A stretch of 64,000 nucleotides of DNA from JANYHH01 sp965249745. GTDB lineage: Bacteria; Deinococcota; Deinococci; Deinococcales; JAAFIG01. Numbering within the stretch: position 1 is the first letter of the stretch; the number at the start of each line of letters is the position of its first letter. This document shows positions 8,112 through 16,243 of this stretch, in pieces. The translations under genes and the position numbers were made by a program. Below the pieces are notes generated by a model that searched no databases, was not told the origin of the DNA, and was given only the letters and a program-made list of their open reading frames with translations. The DNA lies in contig OZ252252.1 in the NCBI GenBank assembly GCA_965249745.1, positions 3,286,001-3,350,000 of the forward strand, read 5' to 3'.

Positions 8112-9203
8112 GTGTTCAAGAAATCGTTGCTGAAACCCGACGGGCGCAACTTGTCTCTGTACTCCACGCGTGAGATCGCCAGCGATCCCGCGCCGAGTCC
8201 GGGGTCCGAGCCGCTGCTGCCCAACCCGCACCTGCGCTGGCACCCGTTGCGAGCGGAGTGGGTGACGTATGCGGCGCAGCGTCAGAGCCGCCCGTTCCTG
8301 CCGCCCGCCGATTACAACCCGCTGATGCCGACCACCAACCCGGAGTTTCCGACGGAACTGCCGCAGGGCGATTATCAGATCGCAGTCTTCGACAACCGCT
8401 TCCCCAGCCTGTCCTTGGAGGCGCACGATCCACCAGAAAATATTGTGCCGACCGCGCCGGGAGTGGGCCACTGCGAGGTCGTCGTCTTCAGCCAGAAACC
8501 GACCGACAGCCTAGGACGCTTACCAGTCAGTACGATTGAATTGCTATTGCAGGTCTGGACGGAGCGATACAAAGAGATCGGCTCGAGACCAGAGATCAAG
8601 TACGTCATGCCCTTCGAGAATCGCGGTGTGGAGATGGGCGTGACCCTGCACCACCCGCACGGTCAGATTTACGCTTACGATCACGTGCCACCCGTACCAG
8701 CGCGGGAATTGGAACAGCAGCAAAAATTCTTCGACACCCACGGCAAAGGTCTGCTCGAGGACTTGATCGAACGCGAACTCGAGGATGGAAGGCGGGTGAT
8801 CGTGCGCGAAGGCGGCGTGGTCGCATTCATTCCCGCGTTCGCCCGCTATCCCTATGAGGTCTGGATCGCGCCAGTTCGCGCCGCCTCGAGTTTGCTGGAG
8901 TTGACGGAATCTGAACGAACTGATCTGGCGCGGGTTTTGAAAACGGTGCTGCTGAAGTTTGACAATCTGTTCGATAACCGCCCGGTCTTTCCGTACCTGA
9001 TGGTCATGCACCAGGCTCCGACCGACGGGCAACCTCACCCGGAGGCGCATTTCCACATGGAGTTCTACCCGCCGTATCGCACACGGGACAAGCTGAAATA
9101 CCTGGCGGGCACGGAGCTGGGCGCGGGACTCGTGGCGATGGACGTGCTGCCGGAGGACAAGGCGGCCGACTTGTGCGCGGTGAATGTCGCGGCGCTGATG
9201 TAA
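8112..9203 (+). CDS. galT: Galactose-1-phosphate uridylyltransferase
   Basis: Leloir-pathway enzyme exchanging UMP between UDP-glucose and galactose-1-phosphate. The 363-residue protein carries the active-site HPHGQ, with His183 the expected UMP-accepting residue, and the C-terminal HPEAHFHMEFYPP histidine cluster. The GTG start at 8112 is 6 nt from TACACT (8100-8105), giving a leaderless message. The sequence just upstream (8090-8100) matches the right end of the 90-bp intergenic repeat. No galK or galE is in the window. Confidence 0.95.
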   Translation: MFKKSLLKPDGRNLSLYSTREIASDPAPSPGSEPLLPNPHLRWHPLRAEWVTYAAQRQSRPFLPPADYNPLMPTTNPEFPTELPQGDYQIAVFDNRFPSLSLEAHDPPENIVPTAPGVGHCEVVVFSQKPTDSLGRLPVSTIELLLQVWTERYKEIGSRPEIKYVMPFENRGVEMGVTLHHPHGQIYAYDHVPPVPARELEQQQKFFDTHGKGLLEDLIERELEDGRRVIVREGGVVAFIPAFARYPYEVWIAPVRAASSLLELTESERTDLARVLKTVLLKFDNLFDNRPVFPYLMVMHQAPTDGQPHPEAHFHMEFYPPYRTRDKLKYLAGTELGAGLVAMDVLPEDKAADLCAVNVAALM

Positions 9204-9297
9204 CTCTCGAGCCGCATAGGTCAGGGATTCTTCCATCAGGCACGAAGAACACCCACTACCGCCCGCACCCGCTCGAGACTCCGCATACGATAGTCCC

Positions 9298-10064
9298 ATG
9301 ACCGACCTCGAGTGGCTAACGCGGATCAGCGCCGCCGACGTGACCGCGACCGCCGCGACCAGAACCGTGGTGGACACGGGCGGGTTCAAATTATTGCTCA
9401 GTCCAAACGACAGTTTTGGCGGGGTGAACTGGGCGACGCCACTAAAAGCCAACCCGAGCGACCTCGAGATCAATGCCATGACCGATGCGTTTCGCGCCCA
9501 CAACCGCACACCGCGCCTCGAGTTCATCGCCGAATGCTGGGGCGAGGTGGCGGGCGGGCTGACGTGGGCAGGCTTTCGTTCCGAGGGGGAAGCCCAGGAG
9601 ATCATGCTCGTGACGGGTGAGTGCTTCAAACCCGTGGGATCGGGCGACGTGACCGTTGGCTTCCTCGAGGCGGACAGTGATGAGGCGCTGTTTCGTACCT
9701 ACTTTGAGACGCAAACGGCTGGGTTCGGGTACGGCGCTCCGCCCCGACCGCTGAGGGGATCGGGCATTGGCGCGAGCAGGTGCGCAGGGGTCGCCGTGCG
9801 GCACTGGCGATGCTGAAATCGCAAGCGGCGGGCGTCGGGACGACCCTGGGCGCGGACCTCATAGAGTTGCAGGGCGTCACGACCCGAGCTGAATTTCGTC
9901 GGCGCGGCGTGGCTGCCAGCCTCTCGAGCGCATTGGTGGCAGCTCACTTCGCGCACGGCGGTCGCGCCGTCTGGCTCTCTGCCGAGGAGGACGCCGCCCG
10001 CGACTGTTACACGAAGATCGGCTTTCGCACAGTCGGCTCGAGGTTGAATTACAGTTTGGCTTGA
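9298..10064 (+). pseudogene. GNAT-family N-acetyltransferase, frameshifted
   Basis: Two overlapping reading frames together encode one GNAT protein: frame one covers 9298 to about 9745 and frame three continues to 10064. Restoring one C in the run GCCCCG near 9741-9746 would join them as ...GYGAPPPTAEGIGHWEQ..., and the acetyl-CoA-binding core (EFRRRGVAASLSSALVAAHFAHG) and the CYTKIGFR end lie in the second frame. The start has a leaderless TACGAT -10 box (9286-9291). This is either a recent one-base deletion, a sequencing error in a C run, or programmed slippage; I cannot tell which. Confidence 0.8.
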
Positions 10065-10115
10065 ACTGGCTATCGCGCAGAAATTGGGTAGCATCAATCC
10101 GACTCTCGAGGCAAA

Positions 10116-10682
10116 ATGAACGGCATGAACTCGCAAGCCCTGCTGGAACGCGCCTTCACCGGGGACATCAGCCTGGATGGGTTGTTCGTGATCGGTGTGC
10201 GCAGCACCCGGATTTACTGCCGCCCGTCGTGCAAACCCCCTGTCCGTCCGAAGCTGAAGAACCGCGAGTGGTACGCCAATCCGGGCGCGGCGGAACGGGC
10301 GGGCTTTCGCGCTTGCAAGCTCTGCCGTCCCAACAGCCTGGCCCCTGCGGAGCGTGAGCAGCAGATCGTCGGTGCGCTGCTCCAGAATGCCCTCGAGTTT
10401 CGGGACGTGTCCGACATGGCCAGCGCCGCACAGATGAGCCAATCCAAGCTTTACAAACTGTTCCGAGTTCATCGCGGTGTCACCCCGCTCGAGGTCTTGA
10501 ACCGCGTGCGGATCGAAGCCGCCTGCAAGCGGCTCGAGGGGAGTCAGGAGAGCGTGAGCTATATTGCCCTGGAGGTTGGCTTTCAGAGCTTGAGCGCCTT
10601 CAACGCGAATTTCAAACGGTTGATGCAAGTCTCGCCGGTCGCGTACCGCACGCTCCGACGCGAACACTTGGAAGTGGCATGA
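10116..10682 (+). CDS. adaA: Ada-type methylphosphotriester-sensing AraC regulator
   Basis: A 188-residue protein matching the N-terminal half of E. coli Ada. It has the Cys4 zinc site (Cys35, Cys39, Cys67, Cys70; IYCRPSC and CKLC), where Cys35 would accept a methyl group from a DNA phosphotriester, followed by an AraC-type double helix-turn-helix (about 85-185). Methylation would turn it into an activator of the alkylation response. Its stop overlaps the start of the methyltransferase gene by four bases, as in the split adaA/adaB of Bacillus. Confidence 0.92.
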   Translation: MNGMNSQALLERAFTGDISLDGLFVIGVRSTRIYCRPSCKPPVRPKLKNREWYANPGAAERAGFRACKLCRPNSLAPAEREQQIVGALLQNALEFRDVSDMASAAQMSQSKLYKLFRVHRGVTPLEVLNRVRIEAACKRLEGSQESVSYIALEVGFQSLSAFNANFKRLMQVSPVAYRTLRREHLEVA

Positions 10683-11206
10683 AGCTCTTGTCTGACACGC
10701 TCGAGACGCCGATTGGCGCGGTGAGAATCGTGGCGCTCGAGGGGGAGCTGGTGTTCGTGGATTTCGCGGACAACGCGGCGCGGATGGAGGCGTTGCTAGC
10801 GAAGCGCTTCGGGACGTTCACGCTGCTCGAGGCGAACAATCCGTTTGGCTTCACCGAAAAGCTGGGCCGGTACTTCCAAGGCAACCTCGAGGCGGTTCGT
10901 GATCTAGCGGTCTCCACGGGCGGCAGCGCGTTTCAACAATCCGTTTGGGGGACGTTAGGTCAGATTCCGGCGGGTGAAACCTGGAGTTACGCTCAGCTCG
11001 CACGGCGCATTGGGAATCCGGCGGCGGTCAGAGCCGTGGGTGCGACCAACGGTTTGAACCCAATCAGCATCGTTCTCCCCTGTCACCGCGTGATCGGCTC
11101 GAGCGGAGCGCTCACCGGGTACGCGGGCGGCTTGCAGCGTAAAAAGTGGTTGCTCGAGCATGAATTGAAATTTGCAGTCTCGAGCCAGACGGCGTTGTTC
11201 GCTTGA
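10679..11206 (+). CDS. ogt: Methylated-DNA--protein-cysteine methyltransferase
   Basis: A 175-residue suicide repair protein that removes alkyl groups from O6-alkylguanine. The acceptor Cys135 lies in the invariant PCHRV motif, and the DNA-binding helix contains the usual arginine (GNPAAVRAVGATNG). The gene is translationally coupled to the Ada-type regulator (ATGA overlap), making a two-gene adaptive response unit. Confidence 0.95.
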   Translation: MKLLSDTLETPIGAVRIVALEGELVFVDFADNAARMEALLAKRFGTFTLLEANNPFGFTEKLGRYFQGNLEAVRDLAVSTGGSAFQQSVWGTLGQIPAGETWSYAQLARRIGNPAAVRAVGATNGLNPISIVLPCHRVIGSSGALTGYAGGLQRKKWLLEHELKFAVSSQTALFA

Positions 11207-11228
11207 AGGCTCCGGTATGCTGACCGGG

Positions 11229-11258
11229 ATGCTTACCGCTCGAGAAATGCAGCCCTAA
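11229..11258 (+). CDS. Possible leaderless mini-ORF (9 codons)
   Basis: TATGCT (11216-11221) is followed after 7 nt by an ATG opening MLTAREMQP and a stop. The spacing is the same as at leaderless genes in this window, so a transcript starting here would begin with this mini-ORF, with the lipoprotein gene and its Shine-Dalgarno site about 40 nt further on. A leader peptide is inferred, not proven. Confidence 0.35.
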   Translation: MLTAREMQP

Positions 11259-11299
11259 AAGCCTGGCTCGACGGGTGCGTGTCAGATCGGGGAGGGTCT

Positions 11300-11986
11300 A
11301 TGAATCAGCGATTGAAATGGTTAGGATTCGCAGTGTTGGGGCTGGCGACGGCCTGTGGTGGCAATGGCGGTAGCCAGGGGGATAGTCCCACGTACAGCGG
11401 CAAGATCGTGAACTGGCCGAGTCCAAAAACGGGTTTGGTGCGGCTCAACGTGGGCGACAGCGTGACGGGCTTCAAGGGTGCGGCGGAGGCGGTTAACGCG
11501 AATGGGAGTTTCAGCAATTTGGTTTTTCCTGGAAAGACCCTAGTGACTTCTGCCCTGACCGTTCCAGGCACGCAAACTTGCACGACCGGGAGCCTCACAT
11601 TTACCCCAAACACCGTGAAAATCGGTATGGGAACGATTCAAATCTTGAACAGCACAAATCAGGTGGCTGGGACGATCACCGAAGCAACCAGAGACCCGGC
11701 TGAAACCAGCAGTGGACCCGTCGTGGGCGACAAACAAATCGCTCGCCTCTTCGCCGAGGGAAATGTCAGCGTCAATGGAACATGTAATGTTGGTGGTTCC
11801 AGCCCGACCATCACCTACGACATCAACCTGTCCACTGGCTGGAACGTGATCGTCGCAGAAATCACCGGTGTCAACGGAAAAACGACGACCACTGGGAAGT
11901 ACACCTCGAGCGCTCTACCAGCCGACACTAAGCTCTACTATTCGACTGGGGCCTTCCCTCTGTTTTACGACGCTCTCAACCCGTAA
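11300..11986 (+). CDS. Exported lipoprotein of unknown function
   Basis: A 228-residue protein with a signal peptide and a lipobox-like end (LATAC) followed by a Gly/Ser linker. The mature part is Thr/Ser/Asn rich and looks like a beta-sandwich (TGSLTFTPNTVKIGMGTIQIL). The ATG at 11300 is preceded by GGGGAGGG, a strong ribosome binding site, unlike the leaderless neighbours. Family not recognised. Confidence 0.75.
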   Translation: MNQRLKWLGFAVLGLATACGGNGGSQGDSPTYSGKIVNWPSPKTGLVRLNVGDSVTGFKGAAEAVNANGSFSNLVFPGKTLVTSALTVPGTQTCTTGSLTFTPNTVKIGMGTIQILNSTNQVAGTITEATRDPAETSSGPVVGDKQIARLFAEGNVSVNGTCNVGGSSPTITYDINLSTGWNVIVAEITGVNGKTTTTGKYTSSALPADTKLYYSTGAFPLFYDALNP

Positions 11987-12058
11987 CCGGCACGAGTACA
12001 CCCGCCCAACCGCTTCTCTATCTTCATCTCGAGCGGCTGTTCACCCTAAGGAGCCTTC

Positions 12059-12466
12059 ATGATTCCACCTCGAGCCTTAGCCCTCACCCCAGACGCGATT
12101 CCGTGGGGCGAGACCGCCGCCGACGGCACGCGGTACGCTTTGCTCGAGGGGCGGCGCGATGTGGCGGGTGAGCCGTTCAGCTACGCCTTTTTCATCCCCG
12201 CCGGGTTCTGGGACGCCCCGCACTGGCACACCCAGGACGCCAGGGTGCTGGTGCTGTCAGGGGCGTTGCATCTGGGGTACGGCGATCATCTGGAACGGGA
12301 AGCGGCGGTGGTCTACAGCGCGGGTTCGTTCCTGCTGGTTCCGGCGCAGGCGCAGCACTTTGACGGGAGCGACGTGGACACGGTGATTCTGGGCGTGGCA
12401 GGGGGCGTCTGGGGGACGCATTATCTGGACAATAGGGTCAGGCCATCGGCGGGAACGGTTTCGTGA
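12059..12466 (+). CDS. Cupin-domain protein
   Basis: A 135-residue single cupin. The metal-site motif is visible as APHWHTQDARVLVLSGALHLGYGD (about 54-77) with a second strand set SFLLVPAQAQHFDG. Metal-dependent enzyme or sensor; substrate unknown. It has a Shine-Dalgarno (AAGGAG), and its stop overlaps the GTG of the following transporter, so the two are co-translated. Confidence 0.85.
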   Translation: MIPPRALALTPDAIPWGETAADGTRYALLEGRRDVAGEPFSYAFFIPAGFWDAPHWHTQDARVLVLSGALHLGYGDHLEREAAVVYSAGSFLLVPAQAQHFDGSDVDTVILGVAGGVWGTHYLDNRVRPSAGTVS

Positions 12467-13350
12467 ACGCGGGGAGCGTCCTCAGGCTACTGACGCTCAG
12501 CGCCATCTGGGGCGCAGCCTTCATCTTTTTTCGGATCATTGCCCCGGTGCTGGGACCAATCTGGACAGCCGAGTTTCGGGTGTTAATCGCGGGCACAGTT
12601 CTGCTGATCTTCGCGGCCATCACCAAGTCAAACCTCGAGTGGCGTCGCTACGGCGTCTGGATCGCCATCATTGGGATCTTGAACAGTGGCGTCCCGTTCG
12701 CGCTGATTGCCTTCGCAGAGCTGCGACTGTCTGCCAGCATGGCGGCGATTCTGAACGCCACCAGTCCGTTGTGGGGCGCGTTGATTGGGGCAATTTTCTT
12801 CCGTGAAGCGCTTGGTGTCTGGAAAGGATTCGGGCTGATCGTGGCCATGCTCGGGGTCGCCGTGCTGGTCGGTTGGAGTCCGCTCGAGCCGGGATTGGTA
12901 ACAACGCTGAGCGTGCTCGCCATGCTCGCCGCCACCTTCTGCTACGGATTGGCAGGCAACCTGACGAGGGTCAGACTTCAGGGTGCGCCGCTGATGGGCA
13001 CGGTCATCGGATCGCAACTCGCCTCGAGCTTGGCGCTCTTACCGCTCATGCCGTTGGACCTCCCTCGAGCCGCGCCAGATTGGACGGTCTTGCTGTGTCT
13101 GCTGACGCTGGCGGTCATCTGCACGGCGCTGGCGTACCTGCTTTACTACCGCCTGATTCTGGATCTGGGCGCGACGAGAGCATTGACCGTCACATTTCTG
13201 GCTCCGATCTTCGGGACGCTCTGGAGCGCTGTGTTTTTAGGGGAACCTGTAACGCCTGTGAAAATCCTGGCGTGCGCGATTATCCTGTGCGGCGCGGGCT
13301 TCGTCACCGGCATCCTGAAACCATCAGTCTCACCTCGAGCCGCCGCCTGA
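12463..13350 (+). CDS. EamA/DMT-family transporter
   Basis: A 295-residue protein with about ten transmembrane helices in two EamA halves (first half with ILNSGVPFALIAFAELRLSASMAAILNAT split by loops, second half with GATRALTVTFLAPIFGTLWSAVFLGEP). DMT proteins usually export metabolites or amino acids. Overlap with the cupin gene suggests a shared task, perhaps handling the compound bound by the cupin. Starts at GTG 12463. Confidence 0.88.
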   Translation: MNAGSVLRLLTLSAIWGAAFIFFRIIAPVLGPIWTAEFRVLIAGTVLLIFAAITKSNLEWRRYGVWIAIIGILNSGVPFALIAFAELRLSASMAAILNATSPLWGALIGAIFFREALGVWKGFGLIVAMLGVAVLVGWSPLEPGLVTTLSVLAMLAATFCYGLAGNLTRVRLQGAPLMGTVIGSQLASSLALLPLMPLDLPRAAPDWTVLLCLLTLAVICTALAYLLYYRLILDLGATRALTVTFLAPIFGTLWSAVFLGEPVTPVKILACAIILCGAGFVTGILKPSVSPRAAA

Positions 13351-13384
13351 ATTTGCCCAGTTGAAGCTGCGGTATGCTCGCCGG

Positions 13385-14257
13385 GTGAAATTAGGTTTGC
13401 CCGACACTATTCTGTACTCGCGTTACGGCGCGTGGTGGGAAACGTTCCTGACCGCGCTGGAAGTGCCGCTCTTCAAGCCGCAACGCCCGCTCGCCGATTC
13501 GCTCGAGGCGGGCGCACGGCTGATGCCGGACGAGGCTCCGTTGATGCAGTTGTTCGTGGGTCGCGTCATGGAACTCGCGCAGGACGCCGAGGGGCTGCTG
13601 ATCCCGGACCTCAATCCGGGCGCAGAACCGGGCACGCGAGGCTCGAGCGCCGATCCGTGGATGGTGGACTTGCCGAGCGTGCTGGGGCGACGGTTCAGCC
13701 TGCCGCCCATTTACACTGTGCCGCCGCGAATCTCGCCGGAGGAGACACCCGCCTTTGCAGTGCGATTGGGGCAGGCGTTGACGGGCAACTCGCAACTCGT
13801 GCGGCGCGTGCTGGACCGCACGCAGAGCGCCCTGCGACCGCCTCGAGCCAGCGAACCGTTGTGGCAGATGGCGGGACGCACGACGATTGGCATCGCGGGC
13901 GATCCGGCGCTCTTAGAGCAACCGTTTTTGATCGCACCCGTCCTAGCTGCGCTCGAAGCGGCCGGGTATCACCCGGTTCTCGGCACGCAGATTCCCAGGG
14001 AACGCGCCTTGGAGCAGGGCAAGCGCCGACGCGGGGACATCACGCTGGAAACCGATCTCGAGTTCATCGGGGGCGCGGCGGCCCTGGAAGCCAAAGCGCA
14101 GGTGCGCGGTCTTCTGGTGCTGACCCAGCCGCACACGACGATGCAGAGTGCGCTGGCGGCGGCGGTCGTCAAACGGGCGCACAAACCGGCGCTGCGCGTG
14201 GAGCTTGGTGAGGACTACGCGGCGAAGCTGAAAGGGCTGAACCTCGAGTCCGTATGA
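13385..14257 (+). CDS. DUF2229-like / CoA-dehydratase-activator-related protein
   Basis: A 290-residue protein. The start KLGLPDTILYSRYGAWWETFLTALEV resembles the opening of DUF2229 and 2-hydroxyacyl-CoA dehydratase-type proteins, which read roughly IGIPRALLYYRYLPLW and carry Fe-S-linked Cys residues; here I see no conserved Cys set, so the similarity may be structural only. The GTG at 13385 is chosen over an in-frame ATG eight codons upstream because TATGCT (13373-13378) sits 6 nt before it. Confidence 0.55.
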   Translation: MKLGLPDTILYSRYGAWWETFLTALEVPLFKPQRPLADSLEAGARLMPDEAPLMQLFVGRVMELAQDAEGLLIPDLNPGAEPGTRGSSADPWMVDLPSVLGRRFSLPPIYTVPPRISPEETPAFAVRLGQALTGNSQLVRRVLDRTQSALRPPRASEPLWQMAGRTTIGIAGDPALLEQPFLIAPVLAALEAAGYHPVLGTQIPRERALEQGKRRRGDITLETDLEFIGGAAALEAKAQVRGLLVLTQPHTTMQSALAAAVVKRAHKPALRVELGEDYAAKLKGLNLESV

Positions 14258-14429
14258 GGGTACGTGAGCCATGTGTTCGTGATCACCCAGCCAAACCTTC
14301 AGCCTGACGCACAACGATGCTTGAGACCCTCATCCCTCATAGGTAGGTCCAGCCACTCAGGCTCACGATCTCCCATCTCGAACGCGCCGCCTCGGGTCTG
14401 CTCCGCCGAAACCCTTCAGGCGCAACCGC

Positions 14430-14435
14430 TACAAT
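14430..14435 (+). promoter_or_regulatory. -10 box of leaderless ackA promoter
   Basis: TACAAT, six nucleotides (GCCCCC) before the ATG of acetate kinase. There is no ribosome binding site between them. Confidence 0.65.
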
Positions 14436-14441
14436 GCCCCC

Positions 14442-15575
14442 ATGCGTGTCCTCGTGATTAACTGCGGCTCCTCGAGCCTGAAATACGCCGTCTACGACAC
14501 CCATTCCAGGGAAGCCTCGGTCAAGGGTCTGGTGGAACGAATCGGCACGCCGGATGCCAGTTTGAAGCGCGGTGATGCGACGCAAAAGATCGCCGCGCCA
14601 GACCACACGGCGGCCCTCGAGGTGATTGCAGGGTTGGAAGACTTCAGTCCGGTCGGTGCGGTCGGTCATCGCGTGGTGCATGGCGGACTGGCGTTCACCG
14701 CGCCGACGCGGGTGGACGACGCGGTGCTGAAGGTTTTGGAGGAGAACGTTCACCTCGCGCCGCTCCACAACCCGCCAAACATCGCTGGGATTCGTGCGGC
14801 GCAGACGCAACTGCCGGGGCTGGAGAACGTCGCGGTCTTCGACACGGGTTTTCACGCGACGCTGCCGGAGCACGCTTACCGCTACGCGATTCCGAGAGAC
14901 CTCGGGGCGCAGTATCGGCGTTACGGGTTCCACGGTACGAGCCATCAATTCGTGGCGGGCGAGGCGGCGAAATTTCTGGGAAAGCCGCTCGAGTCATTGA
15001 AACTCATCACGCTTCATTTGGGGAACGGCGCTTCGGCCTGCGCCGTATTTCTGGGGCGGAGCGTGGACACGACGATGGGCTTCACGCCGCTCGAGGGGCT
15101 GGTTATGGGCACGCGGAGCGGTGATGTGGATGCGGGGTTGGTGCTGGACTTGGCGCGGCAGTTGGGCGTGGAGGCCACGGACGACCTGCTGAATAAGCGG
15201 AGCGGTTTGCTGGGTTTGAGCGGATTCTCTGACCTGCGTGATGTCTGGAAAGCCGCCGATGGCGGCAGTCAGGAGGCGCTGATCGCATTGGAGGTGTGCG
15301 CCTACCGTTTGCGGAAAACCATCGGCGCGTACAGCGTCGCCATGAACGGCGCGGACGCGATTGTTTTCACCGCCGGGGCGGGCGAGAACGACGCCAGACT
15401 GCGCGCTCGAGTCATCGAGGGGCTGGGATTTCTGGGGGTGAAGCTGGACGCCGTGGCGAACGTCAGGCACGAGACGCGGATTTCCACGGCGGACTCTACA
15501 ATGGAGGCACTGGTCGTTCCCACGAACGAAGAACTGGCGATTGCCTTGGAGACAGGACAGGTGTTGGAGGCTTAG
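14442..15575 (+). CDS. ackA: Acetate kinase
   Basis: Interconverts acetyl phosphate plus ADP with acetate plus ATP. The 377-residue protein starts with the family phosphate-binding segment INCGSSSLKYAV and contains HRVVHGG, FDTGFH, GFHGTSH, HLGNGAS and FTAGAGEND, all ASKHA/acetate kinase signatures. No pta lies nearby; the acetyl phosphate could come from the phosphoketolase encoded at 36.3-38.7 kb. Leaderless promoter. Confidence 0.96.
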   Translation: MRVLVINCGSSSLKYAVYDTHSREASVKGLVERIGTPDASLKRGDATQKIAAPDHTAALEVIAGLEDFSPVGAVGHRVVHGGLAFTAPTRVDDAVLKVLEENVHLAPLHNPPNIAGIRAAQTQLPGLENVAVFDTGFHATLPEHAYRYAIPRDLGAQYRRYGFHGTSHQFVAGEAAKFLGKPLESLKLITLHLGNGASACAVFLGRSVDTTMGFTPLEGLVMGTRSGDVDAGLVLDLARQLGVEATDDLLNKRSGLLGLSGFSDLRDVWKAADGGSQEALIALEVCAYRLRKTIGAYSVAMNGADAIVFTAGAGENDARLRARVIEGLGFLGVKLDAVANVRHETRISTADSTMEALVVPTNEELAIALETGQVLEA

Positions 15576-15817
15576 AGGGAAGGGAATTTCAGTGCGGTCA
15601 GACTGGATTCCACCTCGAGCACCGCACTGGGATCGGCGAGAAATAGCGGGGGCAACGCGCCCGGTCTTCGCCGCCGTCCAATCGGCGCAGGTCTCTCGAG
15701 CCGCCGTGAAGCTCAGGCGTGAAGGTCTATTTCCCCTCGAGAACCCCCGCGACAGCTCCCTTCGTGGCGGGCATGGTGACGCTCTGGGGGCTGGACTGGC
15801 TGGTACGATAGGGCAAG

Positions 15818-16243
15818 ATGCACACCATCAACAGCCTCAGTCACGTCGAAGCTCAACGAGCGATCAGCGCCATTCAAGCCGAACTCGAGCGGCGCAAAAA
15901 ATCGGCCGTGATCGCCGTGGCGGACGCGCACGGCGAGTTACTGGCGTTGCTGCGGCTAAGCGGAGCGCCGCTCCCGAGCCTGCTGATCGCGCAAAACAAG
16001 GCCTTCACCGCCGCCCGCGAGCGTCGCCCCAGCAAGGAGATCGGGCAAGCCTCGAGACACCCGGAGGACGGTTTCGACACGCGCTACTTCGGGGATAGCC
16101 GATACATCGGTTGGGGCGGCGGGATTCCGGTGTTCGTGGAGGGAGTCTGCGTTGGCGCGGTCGGCGTGAGTGGACTGCCAGAGGCGGAGGACATGGAACT
16201 CGCGGAGTTGGGCATCAGAGCAGTACTGAGCGAAAAGTTGTAG
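15818..16243 (+). CDS. GlcG/HbpS-family (DUF336) protein
   Basis: A 141-residue protein of the GlcG/HbpS family (ALAVADAHGELLAL-type strand, then GGIPVFVEGVCVGAVGVSG), members of which bind haem or small ligands and often accompany redox enzymes. A TACGAT -10 box (15804-15809) lies 8 nt before the ATG. The gene ends inside the end of the convergent cytochrome P450 gene (29-bp overlap), a haem protein, which makes a haem-related role worth considering. Confidence 0.85.
   Translation: MHTINSLSHVEAQRAISAIQAELERRKKSAVIAVADAHGELLALLRLSGAPLPSLLIAQNKAFTAARERRPSKEIGQASRHPEDGFDTRYFGDSRYIGWGGGIPVFVEGVCVGAVGVSGLPEAEDMELAELGIRAVLSEKL

Noticed and set aside
8544..9629. A long minus-strand frame over galT
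   Set aside because: It is antisense to galT and the GNAT gene; the product shows no domain and no promoter precedes it.
15719..15811. A 30-codon GTG frame encoding KVYFPSRTPATAPFVAG...
   Set aside because: No -10 box or ribosome site at its start, and it runs into the promoter of the GlcG-type gene; it could be a relic but cannot be supported.
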